A DNA stretch of 54,903 nucleotides from Oscillospiraceae bacterium (GTDB lineage: Bacteria; Bacillota; Clostridia; Oscillospirales; Oscillospiraceae): NCBI GenBank assembly GCA_017397835.1, contig JAFQHV010000019.1:1-54903 (forward strand). The letters are read 5' to 3'. The notes under the pieces are model-generated. The model ran no database searches. It had not been told where the DNA came from and saw only the letters and a program-made list of their open reading frames with translations. Below, one piece after another: positions 34,696 to 44,487 of this stretch. The position numbers were made by a program, and so were the translations under genes. The first letter of the stretch is position 1. Every line of letters starts with the position of its first letter.

Positions 34696-36697
34696 TTGGA
34701 CGCTGTTCAAGAAAAATCTCACCCGGTTCTGGCCGGTTTGGGTGCTGTATACGATCATTTGGATCTACGCCATCCCCATGAACTGCATTATGGTCGTGAC
34801 CCGCAATATGAGCTGGATGGGCACCACCCCGCTGGAGCGGGTAAAAAACTTTGCCAACGGCATCCCCGATCTGCTGACGTTCGGCGCGTTTTTGGCCTTT
34901 GTCTTCGGTGTGCTGGCGGCTATGGGGACATTCTCCTACCTTTACAACAACCGCATGGCGGGCATGATGCATACCCTGCCCCTGCGGCGGGAGGGTCTGT
35001 TCCTGACCAGCTACCTGTCCGGCCTTTCCATGCTGATCATTCCCAACTGCCTTGTCTGGGCGCTGACCCTGGCGGCGGAGGGCCTGTGCTCCGGCTTTGT
35101 GGACATGTACACCATCACCATCTGGTGGGCGGCCATGAGCGCCATGTGCCTGTTCTTCTACTCCTTTGCCGTGTTCTGCGCCCAGTTCACCGGCCACCTG
35201 CTGGCCCTGCCCGCATTTTACGGCATTTTGAACTTCCTGGTCGTCGTGCTGACCGCCCTTATAAATATGCTGTTTGAGCAGTATTTGTACGGCTACAGCG
35301 ACATTCCCGCCAATTTGGAGCAGGCCGTGTTCTGGTTTACCCCGGTGGTGCGGCTGATCAACGAGGTGAACTGGATCAACCCCAACGGCTTCGGCTGGCG
35401 GCTGCTGGGCGTGGCGGAACTGGTGATCTACGCCGTGGTGGGCCTTGTTTTTGCCGGGCTTGCCCTGCTGGTCTACCGCCGCCGCCATATTGAGAGTGCC
35501 GGCGACGTGGTGGCCGTGCCGGTAGTGCGGCCCATCTTCAAGTACGGCGTGGGCATCTGCGCCGGATTGTGCATCGGCTTCTGGGTCTATGCCATCTTCG
35601 GTTACGAGGCCATCGGCGGACTGACCGGCAGCCTGCTGCTGTGGACCGCCGTGGGCTACTTCGCGGCGGAGATGCTGCTGAAAAAGTCCTTCCGGGTGTG
35701 GAAGGCGTGGCGCGGCTGTGTGGGGCTGCTGGTGCTGATGGGTCTGTTCGTTGTTTCGCTGCAGACCGACCTGTTCGGCTTTGGGTCCTACGTGCCTGCG
35801 GTCAACCGGGTGCAGGAGGTCTATGTGGATGCCTTTGGCAGTTACCCCTACGATTCCGGCCGGGATCTCGTCATCGAGACCGAGGATCGGACCATCATCG
35901 AAAAGACGGTGGCCCTGCATCAGGGTTTTGTGGACCAACACAAAGACCCCGATACCGGCGAAGGCCGCGACAGCGACTACATCCGCCTGCGTGTGACCTA
36001 CAAGCTGGACAACGGCACGGTCATCCGCCGGGAGTACGGCGACCACGTGTGGCTGGGCAGCGAGTTTGAGCAGGTGGCCCGGGACTTCTACTGCGACCCG
36101 GAGATCGCCAAGCTGACCTATAATTTGGACCTCATTGACCCGGAGAAGCTGGGCAACGTGGAGATCAGCAGCCTGTGGAACCCCGACACCAAGAAAAACG
36201 AGTACTACAACTTTGCGGACAGGATCCCCGTGGCCGACCGCTACGCCGCCGTGCGCAAGGTGTACGACGCGGTGCTGCTGGACTTTGAGGAGGGCAACCT
36301 CGGCAAGCGGTATCTCTTCGATTTGGAGGAGGACCGTCAGCTCAACACCTGCACCACCGACCTGCACATCTACTGGGAGGATGAAGAGACCAACAACCGC
36401 TATGCCACAAATCCCGCCTTTGTGACAGCGATGGACGAGATGACTTCCGTGGTGTACCACTACACCAAGAGCGTGGCCATCACCCTGACCCCCCAGGCGG
36501 AGCACACCATCGCCGTGCTGACCGAGCTGGGAATTTTGGATGAGGACACCACCCTGCGCCTGTACCGCGATATTGTGAAAGAGGAAAATCAGGCCAAGCT
36601 GATTTATGGCGACGTGAACCTCAATCCCAACTCCGCCATGGGCATCATCGGCGGCGCCGACGGCCCCACCGCCATCGTGGTGGGGGAACCTAAATAA
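34670..36697 (+). CDS. ABC-2-type permease with C-terminal soluble domain and GIIGGADGPT tail
   Basis: 675 residues. The first ~420 hold about ten hydrophobic helices (for example FGAFLAFVFGVLAAMGTFSY, LNFLVVVLTALINMLF, LLLWTAVGYFAAEMLL). From about 425 follows a soluble region of some 230 residues (LFGFGSYVPAVNRVQEVYVD onward), similar in layout to Clostridia permeases with a DUF6449-type domain. The last 22 residues end in NSAMGIIGGADGPTAIVVGE plus two more. That motif is the Na+-site helix of oxaloacetate decarboxylase beta subunits and has no known place in an ABC permease. The substrate is unknown. A terminator follows. Confidence 0.9.
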   Translation: MKSGTSYFNWTLFKKNLTRFWPVWVLYTIIWIYAIPMNCIMVVTRNMSWMGTTPLERVKNFANGIPDLLTFGAFLAFVFGVLAAMGTFSYLYNNRMAGMMHTLPLRREGLFLTSYLSGLSMLIIPNCLVWALTLAAEGLCSGFVDMYTITIWWAAMSAMCLFFYSFAVFCAQFTGHLLALPAFYGILNFLVVVLTALINMLFEQYLYGYSDIPANLEQAVFWFTPVVRLINEVNWINPNGFGWRLLGVAELVIYAVVGLVFAGLALLVYRRRHIESAGDVVAVPVVRPIFKYGVGICAGLCIGFWVYAIFGYEAIGGLTGSLLLWTAVGYFAAEMLLKKSFRVWKAWRGCVGLLVLMGLFVVSLQTDLFGFGSYVPAVNRVQEVYVDAFGSYPYDSGRDLVIETEDRTIIEKTVALHQGFVDQHKDPDTGEGRDSDYIRLRVTYKLDNGTVIRREYGDHVWLGSEFEQVARDFYCDPEIAKLTYNLDLIDPEKLGNVEISSLWNPDTKKNEYYNFADRIPVADRYAAVRKVYDAVLLDFEEGNLGKRYLFDLEEDRQLNTCTTDLHIYWEDEETNNRYATNPAFVTAMDEMTSVVYHYTKSVAITLTPQAEHTIAVLTELGILDEDTTLRLYRDIVKEENQAKLIYGDVNLNPNSAMGIIGGADGPTAIVVGEPK

Positions 36698-36706
36698 ATG
36701 CGTTGA

Positions 36707-36737
36707 CCCACCCCCGGAAGTCCGGGGGTGGGTTTTT
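36707..36737 (+). terminator. Terminator after the ABC operon
   Basis: CCCACCCCCGGA-AG-TCCGGGGGTGGG followed by TTTTTG: 12-bp perfect stem, ten bases past the permease stop. Confidence 0.92.
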
Positions 36738-36739
36738 GC

Positions 36740-39346
36740 TCATCTCCTGCCCAGCCACTTTGCAAGCTCACATACCAAAACGGGTGATACGGCCGATCCC
36801 AGCACCGCCAGCCACTGGACCGGCCCAAGGGACACCACGGAGAACACCCGCTGCAGGGGCGGCAGGGTCAGCACCGCCAACTGCATGGCAAAGCCGATAA
36901 CAAAAGCCCGGTTCATGGCGGGGTTGCTCAGTACGCCGACCGAGAACAGGGATTTATCCTCGCTGCGTACGTCGTAAGCATGGAACAACTGGCACAGAGT
37001 CAGGGTGGCGAAGGCCATGGTGTTGGCGGTGGCTGCCGCACCCGCCGCACCCGGTATGACCGCAAGACCCAGGAAATATGCCAGCAACGTCAATCCCCCC
37101 ACCAGCAAACCCTGCCAGCCAAGTTTGAACATAAAGGTTCGGCTGAACAGCGGCTCTTTTGTGCCCCTGGGCGGGCGGGACATCACACTCCGCTCCACCG
37201 GCTCCACCCCCAGGGCCAGAGCGGGCAGAGAGTCGGTCACCAAATTCAGCCACAGCAGTTGCACCGGCAGCAGAGGCATTTGAGAAAATCCAAGGGCCGC
37301 CGCCGCAAAGACGGTTACGATTTCCCCCACGTTGCAGGACAGCAGATAGTGGATAGCCTTGCGGATATTGGCGTAGATACCCCGACCCTCTTCCACGGCC
37401 CGGACAATGGCGGCAAAGTTATCGTCGGTCAGCACCATCTCGGCCGCACCCTTTGCCACGTCGGTGCCTGCGATGCCCATGGCGCAGCCGATATCCGCCT
37501 CTTTCAGGGCCGGGGCATCGTTGACCCCATCCCCGGTCATGGCCACGATTTGGTCCCGCTTTTTCCACGCCCGGACGATTCGCATCTTATGCTCCGGTGT
37601 CACCCGGGCGAAAACCGAAATATGTTCAATCTCCTGCTCCAGCAGCTGCTGGGGCATGAAATCAAGATCTGCTCCGGTCAAGGCCGTTTCACCGGGGCGA
37701 AAGATGCCCAATTGTCGGGCCACTGCCACAGCCGTGGCCTTGTGGTCACCGGTGATCATCACCGGCCGCACCCCTGCCCGGATGCACTGTGCCACCGCCG
37801 CTGCCACCTCGGGCCGGGGCGGATCGGTCATGCCCAGCAGGCCGGCAAAGACCAGTTCCCGCTCCAGCGCGGGCGCGGTCATGGGCGGCAGACAGTCCAC
37901 GTCACGAAAGGCTACGGCCAGCACGCGCAGGGCGCGGCCTGCCATTGCTCCGTTCGCCGCCACGATTTTGTCCCGCAGCCGGTCATCCAGTGCCGTCACC
38001 CGGTCCGTCCACACCCGGTCACACCGGGTCAGCAGTACGTCGGGTGCGCCTTTGACTACGATGCGCCAGCCGCCGGACTTTCTCTTATGAACGGTGGTCA
38101 TCCGCTTGCGGGCGGAGTCAAAGGGAACCTCGCCCACCCGGGGCAGCTGCCGCTCCAAATCTTCCTGCAGCAGCCCGGCCCGGGCGGCGGCCTCTACCAA
38201 AGCTGCCTCGGTGGGGTCCCCCTGTGCCCGGGGCGTTTGGGTGTCGGTCAGCCGGGCATCATTGCACAACACTCCTGCCATCAGGGCCGGATTTTCATCC
38301 CCTCCCACCGTCCAGATTTCTGTTACTGTCATACGGTTTTGGGTCAGAGTTCCCGTTTTATCCGAGCAGATGACCCCTGCACATCCCAGGGTCTCCACCG
38401 CAGGAAGCCTCTTAATAATGGCTCCCGACCGGGCCATGCGGCCCACGCCCAGCGCCAACACGATGCTCACGATGGCGGGCAGCCCCTCCGGAATGGCCGC
38501 CACCGCAAGGGATACCGCCGTCAGGAACATGTCGGATATTGCTTTGCCTTGCAGCAGACCAACTCCAAAGGTGATGGCGCACACTCCAAGGCACAGCGCG
38601 GACAGGACTTTGGAGATCTCCTCCATCTTCCGCTGCAGAGGGGTGGGCTCCGGCTCGCCGACCAGCAGCAGGCCCGCGATATGCCCCATCTGTGTATTCA
38701 TTCCGGTTGCCACCACCACGGCCCTGCCCCGGCCTGCGGTTACGGTGGTCGCCCCAAGGACCATGTTGTTCCGGTCTCCCATGGGCGCATTACGGTCCAG
38801 CCGGTCCGTCGGTGTTTTTCTCACCGGGACCGACTCACCCGTCATGGCCGATTCATCCACCTGCAGGCCGACACATTCCAACAGCCGTCCATCGGCGGGG
38901 ATCCGGTCTCCGGCCTCCAGAAGGATCACGTCTCCGGGAACCAGCAGAGCGGCATCCGTCTGCTGCAGCTGTCCGTCCCGCACGACACGGGCCTTGGGCG
39001 GCGCCATTTTTTCAAGCGCATCCAGCGCCCGCCGGGCATTGTCCTCCTGACAGATAGAAATGATCCCGTTTACCGCCACAATGACCAAAATGATGACCGC
39101 ATCGATCCAGTCCGCGCCGCCGCTGGCCAGCAGGGACAGTCCCGCCGCCGCCAGCAGCACTAAAATCATGGGGTCCCGCAGCTGCCGCAGCAGCCGAAGG
39201 AAAAGCCCGTCTGCCTTCGGCTTGTCCAGTTCGTTTTTTCCGTATTGCGCCAACCGCTGCCGAGCCTGTGCCGCCCCCAGGCCCTCGGGGCCGGAAGACA
39301 ACTCGTTGAGCACCTCTTTGACAGACATTGCATGCCAATCGCCCAT
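36740..39346 (-). CDS. P-type calcium-transporting ATPase
   Basis: 868 residues, P2A (SERCA-like) type. TGES at 169-172 (actuator), AAIPEGLP at 283-290 in helix M4, phosphorylated Asp329 in SDKTGTLTQN, TGDGVNDAPAL in the P domain, and the M6 segment LLWLNLVTDSLPALALG that lines Ca2+ sites. It should export Ca2+ (or Mn2+) from the cytoplasm. ATG 39346 has AGGAAG 8 bases upstream and replaces a GTG three codons earlier. It converges on the ABC operon and appears to be transcribed alone. Confidence 0.95.
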   Translation of the reverse strand: MGDWHAMSVKEVLNELSSGPEGLGAAQARQRLAQYGKNELDKPKADGLFLRLLRQLRDPMILVLLAAAGLSLLASGGADWIDAVIILVIVAVNGIISICQEDNARRALDALEKMAPPKARVVRDGQLQQTDAALLVPGDVILLEAGDRIPADGRLLECVGLQVDESAMTGESVPVRKTPTDRLDRNAPMGDRNNMVLGATTVTAGRGRAVVVATGMNTQMGHIAGLLLVGEPEPTPLQRKMEEISKVLSALCLGVCAITFGVGLLQGKAISDMFLTAVSLAVAAIPEGLPAIVSIVLALGVGRMARSGAIIKRLPAVETLGCAGVICSDKTGTLTQNRMTVTEIWTVGGDENPALMAGVLCNDARLTDTQTPRAQGDPTEAALVEAAARAGLLQEDLERQLPRVGEVPFDSARKRMTTVHKRKSGGWRIVVKGAPDVLLTRCDRVWTDRVTALDDRLRDKIVAANGAMAGRALRVLAVAFRDVDCLPPMTAPALERELVFAGLLGMTDPPRPEVAAAVAQCIRAGVRPVMITGDHKATAVAVARQLGIFRPGETALTGADLDFMPQQLLEQEIEHISVFARVTPEHKMRIVRAWKKRDQIVAMTGDGVNDAPALKEADIGCAMGIAGTDVAKGAAEMVLTDDNFAAIVRAVEEGRGIYANIRKAIHYLLSCNVGEIVTVFAAAALGFSQMPLLPVQLLWLNLVTDSLPALALGVEPVERSVMSRPPRGTKEPLFSRTFMFKLGWQGLLVGGLTLLAYFLGLAVIPGAAGAAATANTMAFATLTLCQLFHAYDVRSEDKSLFSVGVLSNPAMNRAFVIGFAMQLAVLTLPPLQRVFSVVSLGPVQWLAVLGSAVSPVLVCELAKWLGRR

Positions 39347-39422
39347 GGGAAACACTTCCTTTCTGTCCCATTATATGGGCCTGTCCCGCTGGGGTTGCCC
39401 ACAATCTTTGGACAAAAGGCGC

Positions 39423-39457
39423 AAAAAACCACCCGTTTTCACAAAAAACGGGTGGTT
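39423..39457 (-). terminator. Terminator after the PrsA-like gene
   Basis: Minus strand: AACCACCCGTTTT / AAAACGGGTGGTT, 13-bp perfect stem, then TTTTG, eight bases past the stop at 39465. Confidence 0.93.
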
Positions 39458-39464
39458 TTCGTTC

Positions 39465-40667
39465 TTATTCGGCGGTGGAGCTGTCGCCCTCGGCAGGGTC
39501 GGCCTGCTCCACAGGAGGCTGGCCGAAGCGGTTGCGGAAGGCGGTCATGCGCTCAAACAGGTCCTTCACGTCCACCTCATCGCAGAGCGCTTCCGTTTTG
39601 ACCTCGGACTGTTCCAGCCAGCCGCCCACCAGCTGGCCCATGGCACTGTTGATATAGGCATCGCGGTACTCGGCAGGGTCCATGTCCAGCGGCAGGCGCA
39701 GAATAATATGATAGCCAAACTCACTGGTCACCACATCACTGAACGAACCTTCTTCCAGACCCAAGGAGGCCTGCTCGAACTCCGCTACCATCTGCCCGGG
39801 CTGAGCGGTATAACCGTCGGGACTGGAGGCAACGCCGGGATCCTCGCCATATTCCGTCATCAGTTCATCAAACAGGGCAATGGGGTCCTCCGCCGCCAAC
39901 AGCTGCGCCAACAGGTCGTCGGCAACGGCCCGCTTCTCAGCCACCTGCTCGTCAGGCAGGGGGTTCTGCGCTTCGTCCCGGGTGGACAACAGGATGTGCT
40001 TGACTTTATAGAACCCCTGATCCTCTTCCAACCAGGTCAGCACGTCTTCGTCCGTGGGGACATTGTCTCCGGCAAAGCGGGCATCTCGCATCGCCTCGTA
40101 CATATAATCGCAGCGCCAGTTAAAGGTAAACAGATTTGCATCCAGTGCCATAGACAGTTCTAGATACTCATCCAGCGTGGCGCCCAGCCGGGTTTCACCC
40201 TCGGCCTTAATGGACTCCAGCAGGGTGCTTACCTCCTGCATCTGCTCGGCGGTGGCGTCGACGCCCTCATCAAAGGCCTTTTGGGCCACCATGCGCTGAG
40301 AAAGTGCCAAATTCAGCGATTCGGCACGGACGTAATCCTGGACGGTCACGCCCTCTCCCATGCTGGCATCCCAGGGAATGTCGGTACTGCCGGTATAGTA
40401 GTACGCATTCTGCTGCAGGCTGTCGCAGTTTGCAACCAGCCAGTAGACCAGCTCGTCGGCGGTGACGTCCTCACCATTCAACGTAGCCACGGCTGTATTG
40501 CCGGGGACACCCAGCAGAAATTCGGTCAGGTCGGTGATGGTGGTCGTGTCCAATGTCTCGGGGTCATACTCGGGCAGGTTTGCCTCCACCTTGCCGCAGG
40601 CGGTCAGGCCGCCCAGCATCAGCACGCCGGCAAGGGCCAGCGCAATCAGTCGCTTTGTCCGTTTCAT
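39465..40667 (-). CDS. PrsA/SurA-like peptidyl-prolyl isomerase lipoprotein
   Basis: 400 residues. Lipoprotein signal peptide with lipobox LGGLTAC (Cys25). A SurA-type N-terminal helical region (about 60-200) is followed by a parvulin domain beginning YKVKHILLSTRDE and ending in the SEFGYHIILRL motif, about residues 215-325, and an acidic C-terminus. It should fold secreted proteins on the outer face of the membrane. It lies 89 bases after mfd in the same direction, with its own likely -10 (TATACT). Confidence 0.93.
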   Translation of the reverse strand: MKRTKRLIALALAGVLMLGGLTACGKVEANLPEYDPETLDTTTITDLTEFLLGVPGNTAVATLNGEDVTADELVYWLVANCDSLQQNAYYYTGSTDIPWDASMGEGVTVQDYVRAESLNLALSQRMVAQKAFDEGVDATAEQMQEVSTLLESIKAEGETRLGATLDEYLELSMALDANLFTFNWRCDYMYEAMRDARFAGDNVPTDEDVLTWLEEDQGFYKVKHILLSTRDEAQNPLPDEQVAEKRAVADDLLAQLLAAEDPIALFDELMTEYGEDPGVASSPDGYTAQPGQMVAEFEQASLGLEEGSFSDVVTSEFGYHIILRLPLDMDPAEYRDAYINSAMGQLVGGWLEQSEVKTEALCDEVDVKDLFERMTAFRNRFGQPPVEQADPAEGDSSTAE

Positions 40668-40730
40668 CTTCGTCTTCCTTTCGTCCCGCTGTGCGGGCAG
40701 CTTTCCGAACCAGTATACCGCACTTTTTTC

Positions 40731-40751
40731 AAAAAGAACAGCTTTTTGTTC
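40731..40751 (-). terminator. Weak terminator after mfd
   Basis: Minus strand: GAACA-AAAAGC-TGTTC followed by TTTTT, just past the mfd stop at 40757. The stem is only 5 bp, so termination is probably partial. Confidence 0.4.
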
Positions 40752-40756
40752 GTTGT

Positions 40757-43700
40757 TTACGCATTGTTTTCATTTTCACCTGCGTAATCGTCCACCAGTC
40801 TGCGGGCCGCGTTCAGCACGTCCTCGCCCTTTCGCAGGTGCAGGGATAGATACGGCCGCTCCCCGGCCGCAAACAGCAGTCTGCCCTTGTAGCGCGGGTC
40901 GGCACACAGATCGGACACCCGCTCCAGGTCGAACTTGGGCAGAGTGAACAGCAGACAGCCCTTCTTCTGGTTGATCTCGGTGATGCCGCAGTTGGCGGCG
41001 GCAGCCCGCATCAGGGCCACGCTGATGAGGTTGTTCACCGACCGGGGCGGCTCGCCAAAGCGGTCGATGAGTTCGTCCACCAGATCGTCGGCATCCGCCT
41101 CGCTGCGGATACGGGCGATGCGGCGGTACAGGTCCATGCGCTGTTCGCCCACGGGGACGTAGCGGTCGGGGATGCTGGCGGCAACGGCCAGATCGGCGGC
41201 GCACTCGGGCCGCACGGCGGCCTGCTGCCCCTGCTCGGTCAGCACCGCCTCCTCCAGCAGCTTCAGGTACATATCGTAGCCCACGCTCATCAAAAAGCCG
41301 GATTGCTCCGGGCCCAGCACGTTGCCCGCGCCGCGAATCTCCAGATCCCGCATGGCGATCTTGAAGCCGGAGCCGAACTCCGCAAACTCCCGCACCGCGC
41401 CCAGCCGCTTGGCGGCGATCTCGGTCAGCACCTTGCCCCGGCGGTAGGTCATGTAGGCAAAGGCGCGGCGGGCAGAACGGCCTACCCGACCACGGAGCTG
41501 GTGCAGCTGGGCAAGACCCATCTTATCTGCATCCTCGATGATGAGGGTGTTGGCATTGGGCAGGTCGATGCCTGTTTCAATGATGGTGGTGCAGACCAGC
41601 ACGTTGATCTCGCCGTCGGTCATGCGGCTCATGACCTCGTCGATGGACTCCTGACTCATCTGTCCGTGAGCCACTGCCACCTCTACCTCCTCACCCAGCA
41701 TCTGCCGGATGCGGCTTGCAGTGCGGTCGATGGTCTCCACCCGGTTGTGCAGATAGAATACCTGACCGCCCCGCTCCAGCTCACGGCGCATGGCATCGTT
41801 CAGCACCGACCAGTCATGCTCCAGCACATAGGTCTGCACCGGCTGTCGGTTCTGGGGCGGCTCCTCCAGCACGGACATATCCCGAATTCCGCTCAGGGCC
41901 ATATTCAGAGTGCGGGGGATGGGGGTTGCAGACAGGGTCAGCACGTCCACCTGGGCAAAGCGTTCTTTCAGCTTCTCTTTGTGGGCTACGCCGAAGCGCT
42001 GCTCCTCGTCCACCACAAGCAGGCCCAAATTCTTGAACTGCACATCCCGGTTAAACAGCCGGTGTGTGCCGATCAAAATGTCGATTTTCCCCTCGGCAAG
42101 CCGCTGAAGGGTGTTCCTGATCTGCGTGGGTGTGCGGAAGCGGCTGACCACGTCGATCTCCACCGGGTAGCCGGCAAAGCGCCGCAGGGCGGTCAGGTGA
42201 TGCTGCCGGGCCAGCACGGTGGTGGGGGCCAGAATAGCCGCCTGCTTGCCGTCCAGCACGCACTTCATGATGGCGCGCATGGCCACCTCGGTCTTGCCGT
42301 AGCCCACGTCGCCGCACAACAGACGGTCCATGGGAGTGGGGCGCTCCATGTCCAGCTTGATCTCCTGCACGCAGCGCAGCTGATCTTCGGTTTCCACGTA
42401 TTCAAAGCGGTCCTCAAATTCCTTCTGCCACGGGGAATCCGGGGCGAAGGCGTAGCCCGGCTGGCGCCGCCGCTGGGCGTAGAGCTGGATCAGACCCTTG
42501 GCCAGGTCGGCCACCGCCTTGCGGGTGCGGGTCTTGGCTTTTTCCCACTCCACGCCGCCCAGCTTGGACAGCCGCTTGCTCTCCTGATCCTCGCCGCCGC
42601 CAATGTATTTGCTGACCAGATCCAGCTGGATGGCCGGCACGTACAGCACGTCGGTGCCGGCGTAGGCGATTTTAACGTAATCTTTTTCCACGCCGTCGGT
42701 GGGGATCTTCACCATGCCCTGAAACCGGCCCACGCCGTGATGCTCGTGGACCACCAAATCGCCCACGGACAGGTCGGTGAAGCTCTCCAGTTTGCGGCGG
42801 TTGGTGGCTTTTTTCACGCTGCGGCGGGGGTTTCCCCCCTTGCCCTCGGTCAGCACCGCCAGGTTCAATTCGGGGTACTCCATACCGCCGGACAGACCGC
42901 CCACCGTCACCGTAATGGCGCCGGGAGGGGGCAGCGTGTTCAGTTCAAGCTCCATGGAGCAGGCAATGCCCTGCTCCCGCAGCAGGGTGTGTAGATTTTC
43001 CGCCCGCGGCCGGCTGGCGGTCAGTACCACGGTGGCAAAGCCCGCCGTCCGATACTGGGCCAGATCCGCCACCGCCGTTTCCAAACTGGCACCGAAGCCG
43101 GGCAGCTGCTTGGCCATCAGGGACAGCAGGGTCTTGGGGGGCACGGGATAGGTGGAGAGGGTGAAGGAGTCCAAATAGGCCACCGGCCAGTCCTCCAGCC
43201 GGGCGCACAGCTTATCAAAGGGCAGGATGACCTGGCCGCACTCGCCCGCCAGCTCGCCTCGCTCCAGCAGGGTTTTCACGTCCTCCTCCAGCTGCCACTG
43301 GTAGGTCTTGGCCCGCTCGGCCACACGGCTGCTCTCGGAAAACAGGATACAGGCATCCATGGGCAGATAATCCGCCGCCGTAGCTCCCTCGGGACAGATG
43401 AGGGTCAGGTAGCGGTCCAGTGCAGGCAGACTCATGCCGCTGGCGATGACCTCCCGGTCGGCCCGGAGGGTGGTGGTCAGAGGCTGGTTTTGTTTTTTCT
43501 CCGCTTTTTTGATCAGTTCGTCCAGCCGTCCCAACAGGCCCGCAAGACCGCCGGGAGCAAGCTGGGGCAGCAGCTCCGCCGCGGGCAGCAGCCCTACCTT
43601 GTTAATATTCTCCGTTCTGCGCTGGCTCACCGGGTCGAAGCAGCCCATAGCATCCAGCTCATCACCGAAGAACTCGGCCCGGACGGGCTGCTCCATCTCG

Positions 43701-44254
43701 GGGGAGAACACGTCCAGAATACCGCCGCGGACGGCGAACTGGCCCACGCCCTCCACCTGTTCGCAGCGGGTGTATCCGGCGGCGGTCAGCGCCTCGGACA
43801 GTTCGTTCAAATCGTAGCTTTTCCCGACCTCAAGGGTGCGGCACACAAGGTCCATGGACCGGGGGGCAAGGGTGCGCTGCATCAGGCCCTCCACTGTGGC
43901 CACCAACAGGGGGACTTCGCCGCAGATCATGCGCCGCAGCAGGCTCAACCGGCCGTGCTCCCACTGGCGGGAAACGGTGGCGGCGTTGTGGAAGGTGAAG
44001 CTGCGGGCGCACAGCACCGGCACTTCGTGTCCGGACAGGGCGGCCACATCCCGGGCCAGCCGCTCTCCTTCCCCCTCATCGGCGCAGACCAGCACCACGG
44101 GGCGGTCTGTTTTCCGGTGGATGGCGGCGGCAAAATGGGCGCGATGGACCGCCGCCAGGCCGGACACCGCCGCGGGACAGCGGCCGGCCTCCATGGCGGA
44201 CAGCAGTTGTTCAAATTCGCTCAGCTGCTCCAATGCAGACAACAGCAGTTCCAT
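40757..44254 (-). CDS. mfd: Transcription-repair coupling factor Mfd
   Basis: 1165 residues, full length. The UvrB-homology module is N-terminal; the RNA-polymerase-interacting domain begins near LSVGDLVVHEHHGVGRF. The translocase has Walker A GDVGYGKTEVAMRA, DEEQRFG box and QLRGRVGRS, followed by the TRCF C-terminal domain. It removes RNA polymerase stalled at lesions and recruits UvrA. ATG 44254 with GGGAGGG 6 bases upstream is chosen; the open frame to 44341 runs through the leader hairpin and the -10. pth, its common neighbour, lies elsewhere in the window. Confidence 0.97.
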   Translation of the reverse strand: MELLLSALEQLSEFEQLLSAMEAGRCPAAVSGLAAVHRAHFAAAIHRKTDRPVVLVCADEGEGERLARDVAALSGHEVPVLCARSFTFHNAATVSRQWEHGRLSLLRRMICGEVPLLVATVEGLMQRTLAPRSMDLVCRTLEVGKSYDLNELSEALTAAGYTRCEQVEGVGQFAVRGGILDVFSPEMEQPVRAEFFGDELDAMGCFDPVSQRRTENINKVGLLPAAELLPQLAPGGLAGLLGRLDELIKKAEKKQNQPLTTTLRADREVIASGMSLPALDRYLTLICPEGATAADYLPMDACILFSESSRVAERAKTYQWQLEEDVKTLLERGELAGECGQVILPFDKLCARLEDWPVAYLDSFTLSTYPVPPKTLLSLMAKQLPGFGASLETAVADLAQYRTAGFATVVLTASRPRAENLHTLLREQGIACSMELELNTLPPPGAITVTVGGLSGGMEYPELNLAVLTEGKGGNPRRSVKKATNRRKLESFTDLSVGDLVVHEHHGVGRFQGMVKIPTDGVEKDYVKIAYAGTDVLYVPAIQLDLVSKYIGGGEDQESKRLSKLGGVEWEKAKTRTRKAVADLAKGLIQLYAQRRRQPGYAFAPDSPWQKEFEDRFEYVETEDQLRCVQEIKLDMERPTPMDRLLCGDVGYGKTEVAMRAIMKCVLDGKQAAILAPTTVLARQHHLTALRRFAGYPVEIDVVSRFRTPTQIRNTLQRLAEGKIDILIGTHRLFNRDVQFKNLGLLVVDEEQRFGVAHKEKLKERFAQVDVLTLSATPIPRTLNMALSGIRDMSVLEEPPQNRQPVQTYVLEHDWSVLNDAMRRELERGGQVFYLHNRVETIDRTASRIRQMLGEEVEVAVAHGQMSQESIDEVMSRMTDGEINVLVCTTIIETGIDLPNANTLIIEDADKMGLAQLHQLRGRVGRSARRAFAYMTYRRGKVLTEIAAKRLGAVREFAEFGSGFKIAMRDLEIRGAGNVLGPEQSGFLMSVGYDMYLKLLEEAVLTEQGQQAAVRPECAADLAVAASIPDRYVPVGEQRMDLYRRIARIRSEADADDLVDELIDRFGEPPRSVNNLISVALMRAAAANCGITEINQKKGCLLFTLPKFDLERVSDLCADPRYKGRLLFAAGERPYLSLHLRKGEDVLNAARRLVDDYAGENENNA

Positions 44255-44280
44255 TTTGTTCCCTCCCGGACACGACTTCG

Positions 44281-44306
44281 ACCCCCTCTTTTGAAAAAGA
44301 GGGGGT
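44281..44306 (-). other. Perfect hairpin in the mfd leader
   Basis: ACCCCCTCTTTT / AAAAGAGGGGGT, a 12-bp perfect palindrome with two central bases. It lies between the mfd -10 and ribosome site and lacks a downstream T-run. It could affect mRNA stability or leader read-through. Confidence 0.6.
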
Positions 44307-44329
44307 GTGTTGATTTCTGTTTCTATGCC

Positions 44330-44358
44330 AGTATAGCGCATTTGGGTGTCGTTTTCAA
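44330..44358 (-). promoter_or_regulatory. Promoter for mfd
   Basis: Minus strand: -35 TTGAAA (44353-44358), 17-base spacer, -10 TATACT (44330-44335). Confidence 0.75.
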
Positions 44359-44444
44359 GGATATTTCTTGTCGGGGCATCATACGAAAACGGTGGCCGAG
44401 CCGGGTGAAGCGGCGATTATGCGCTGGAGCCGGCGGATAAACGA

Positions 44445-44471
44445 AGAGAGCGTCCCCGCGGGACGCTCTCT
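44445..44471 (-). terminator. Terminator after nupQ
   Basis: AGAGAGCGTCCC-CGC-GGGACGCTCTCT, 12-bp perfect stem, followed on the minus strand by TCGTTTATC; 16 bases past the permease stop. Confidence 0.8.
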
Positions 44472-44487
44472 TTGTCCGTTGATCGCA

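Noticed and set aside
36980-39163. Long plus-strand frame opposite the P-type ATPase
   Set aside because: Antisense shadow; the minus-strand ATPase has all catalytic motifs.
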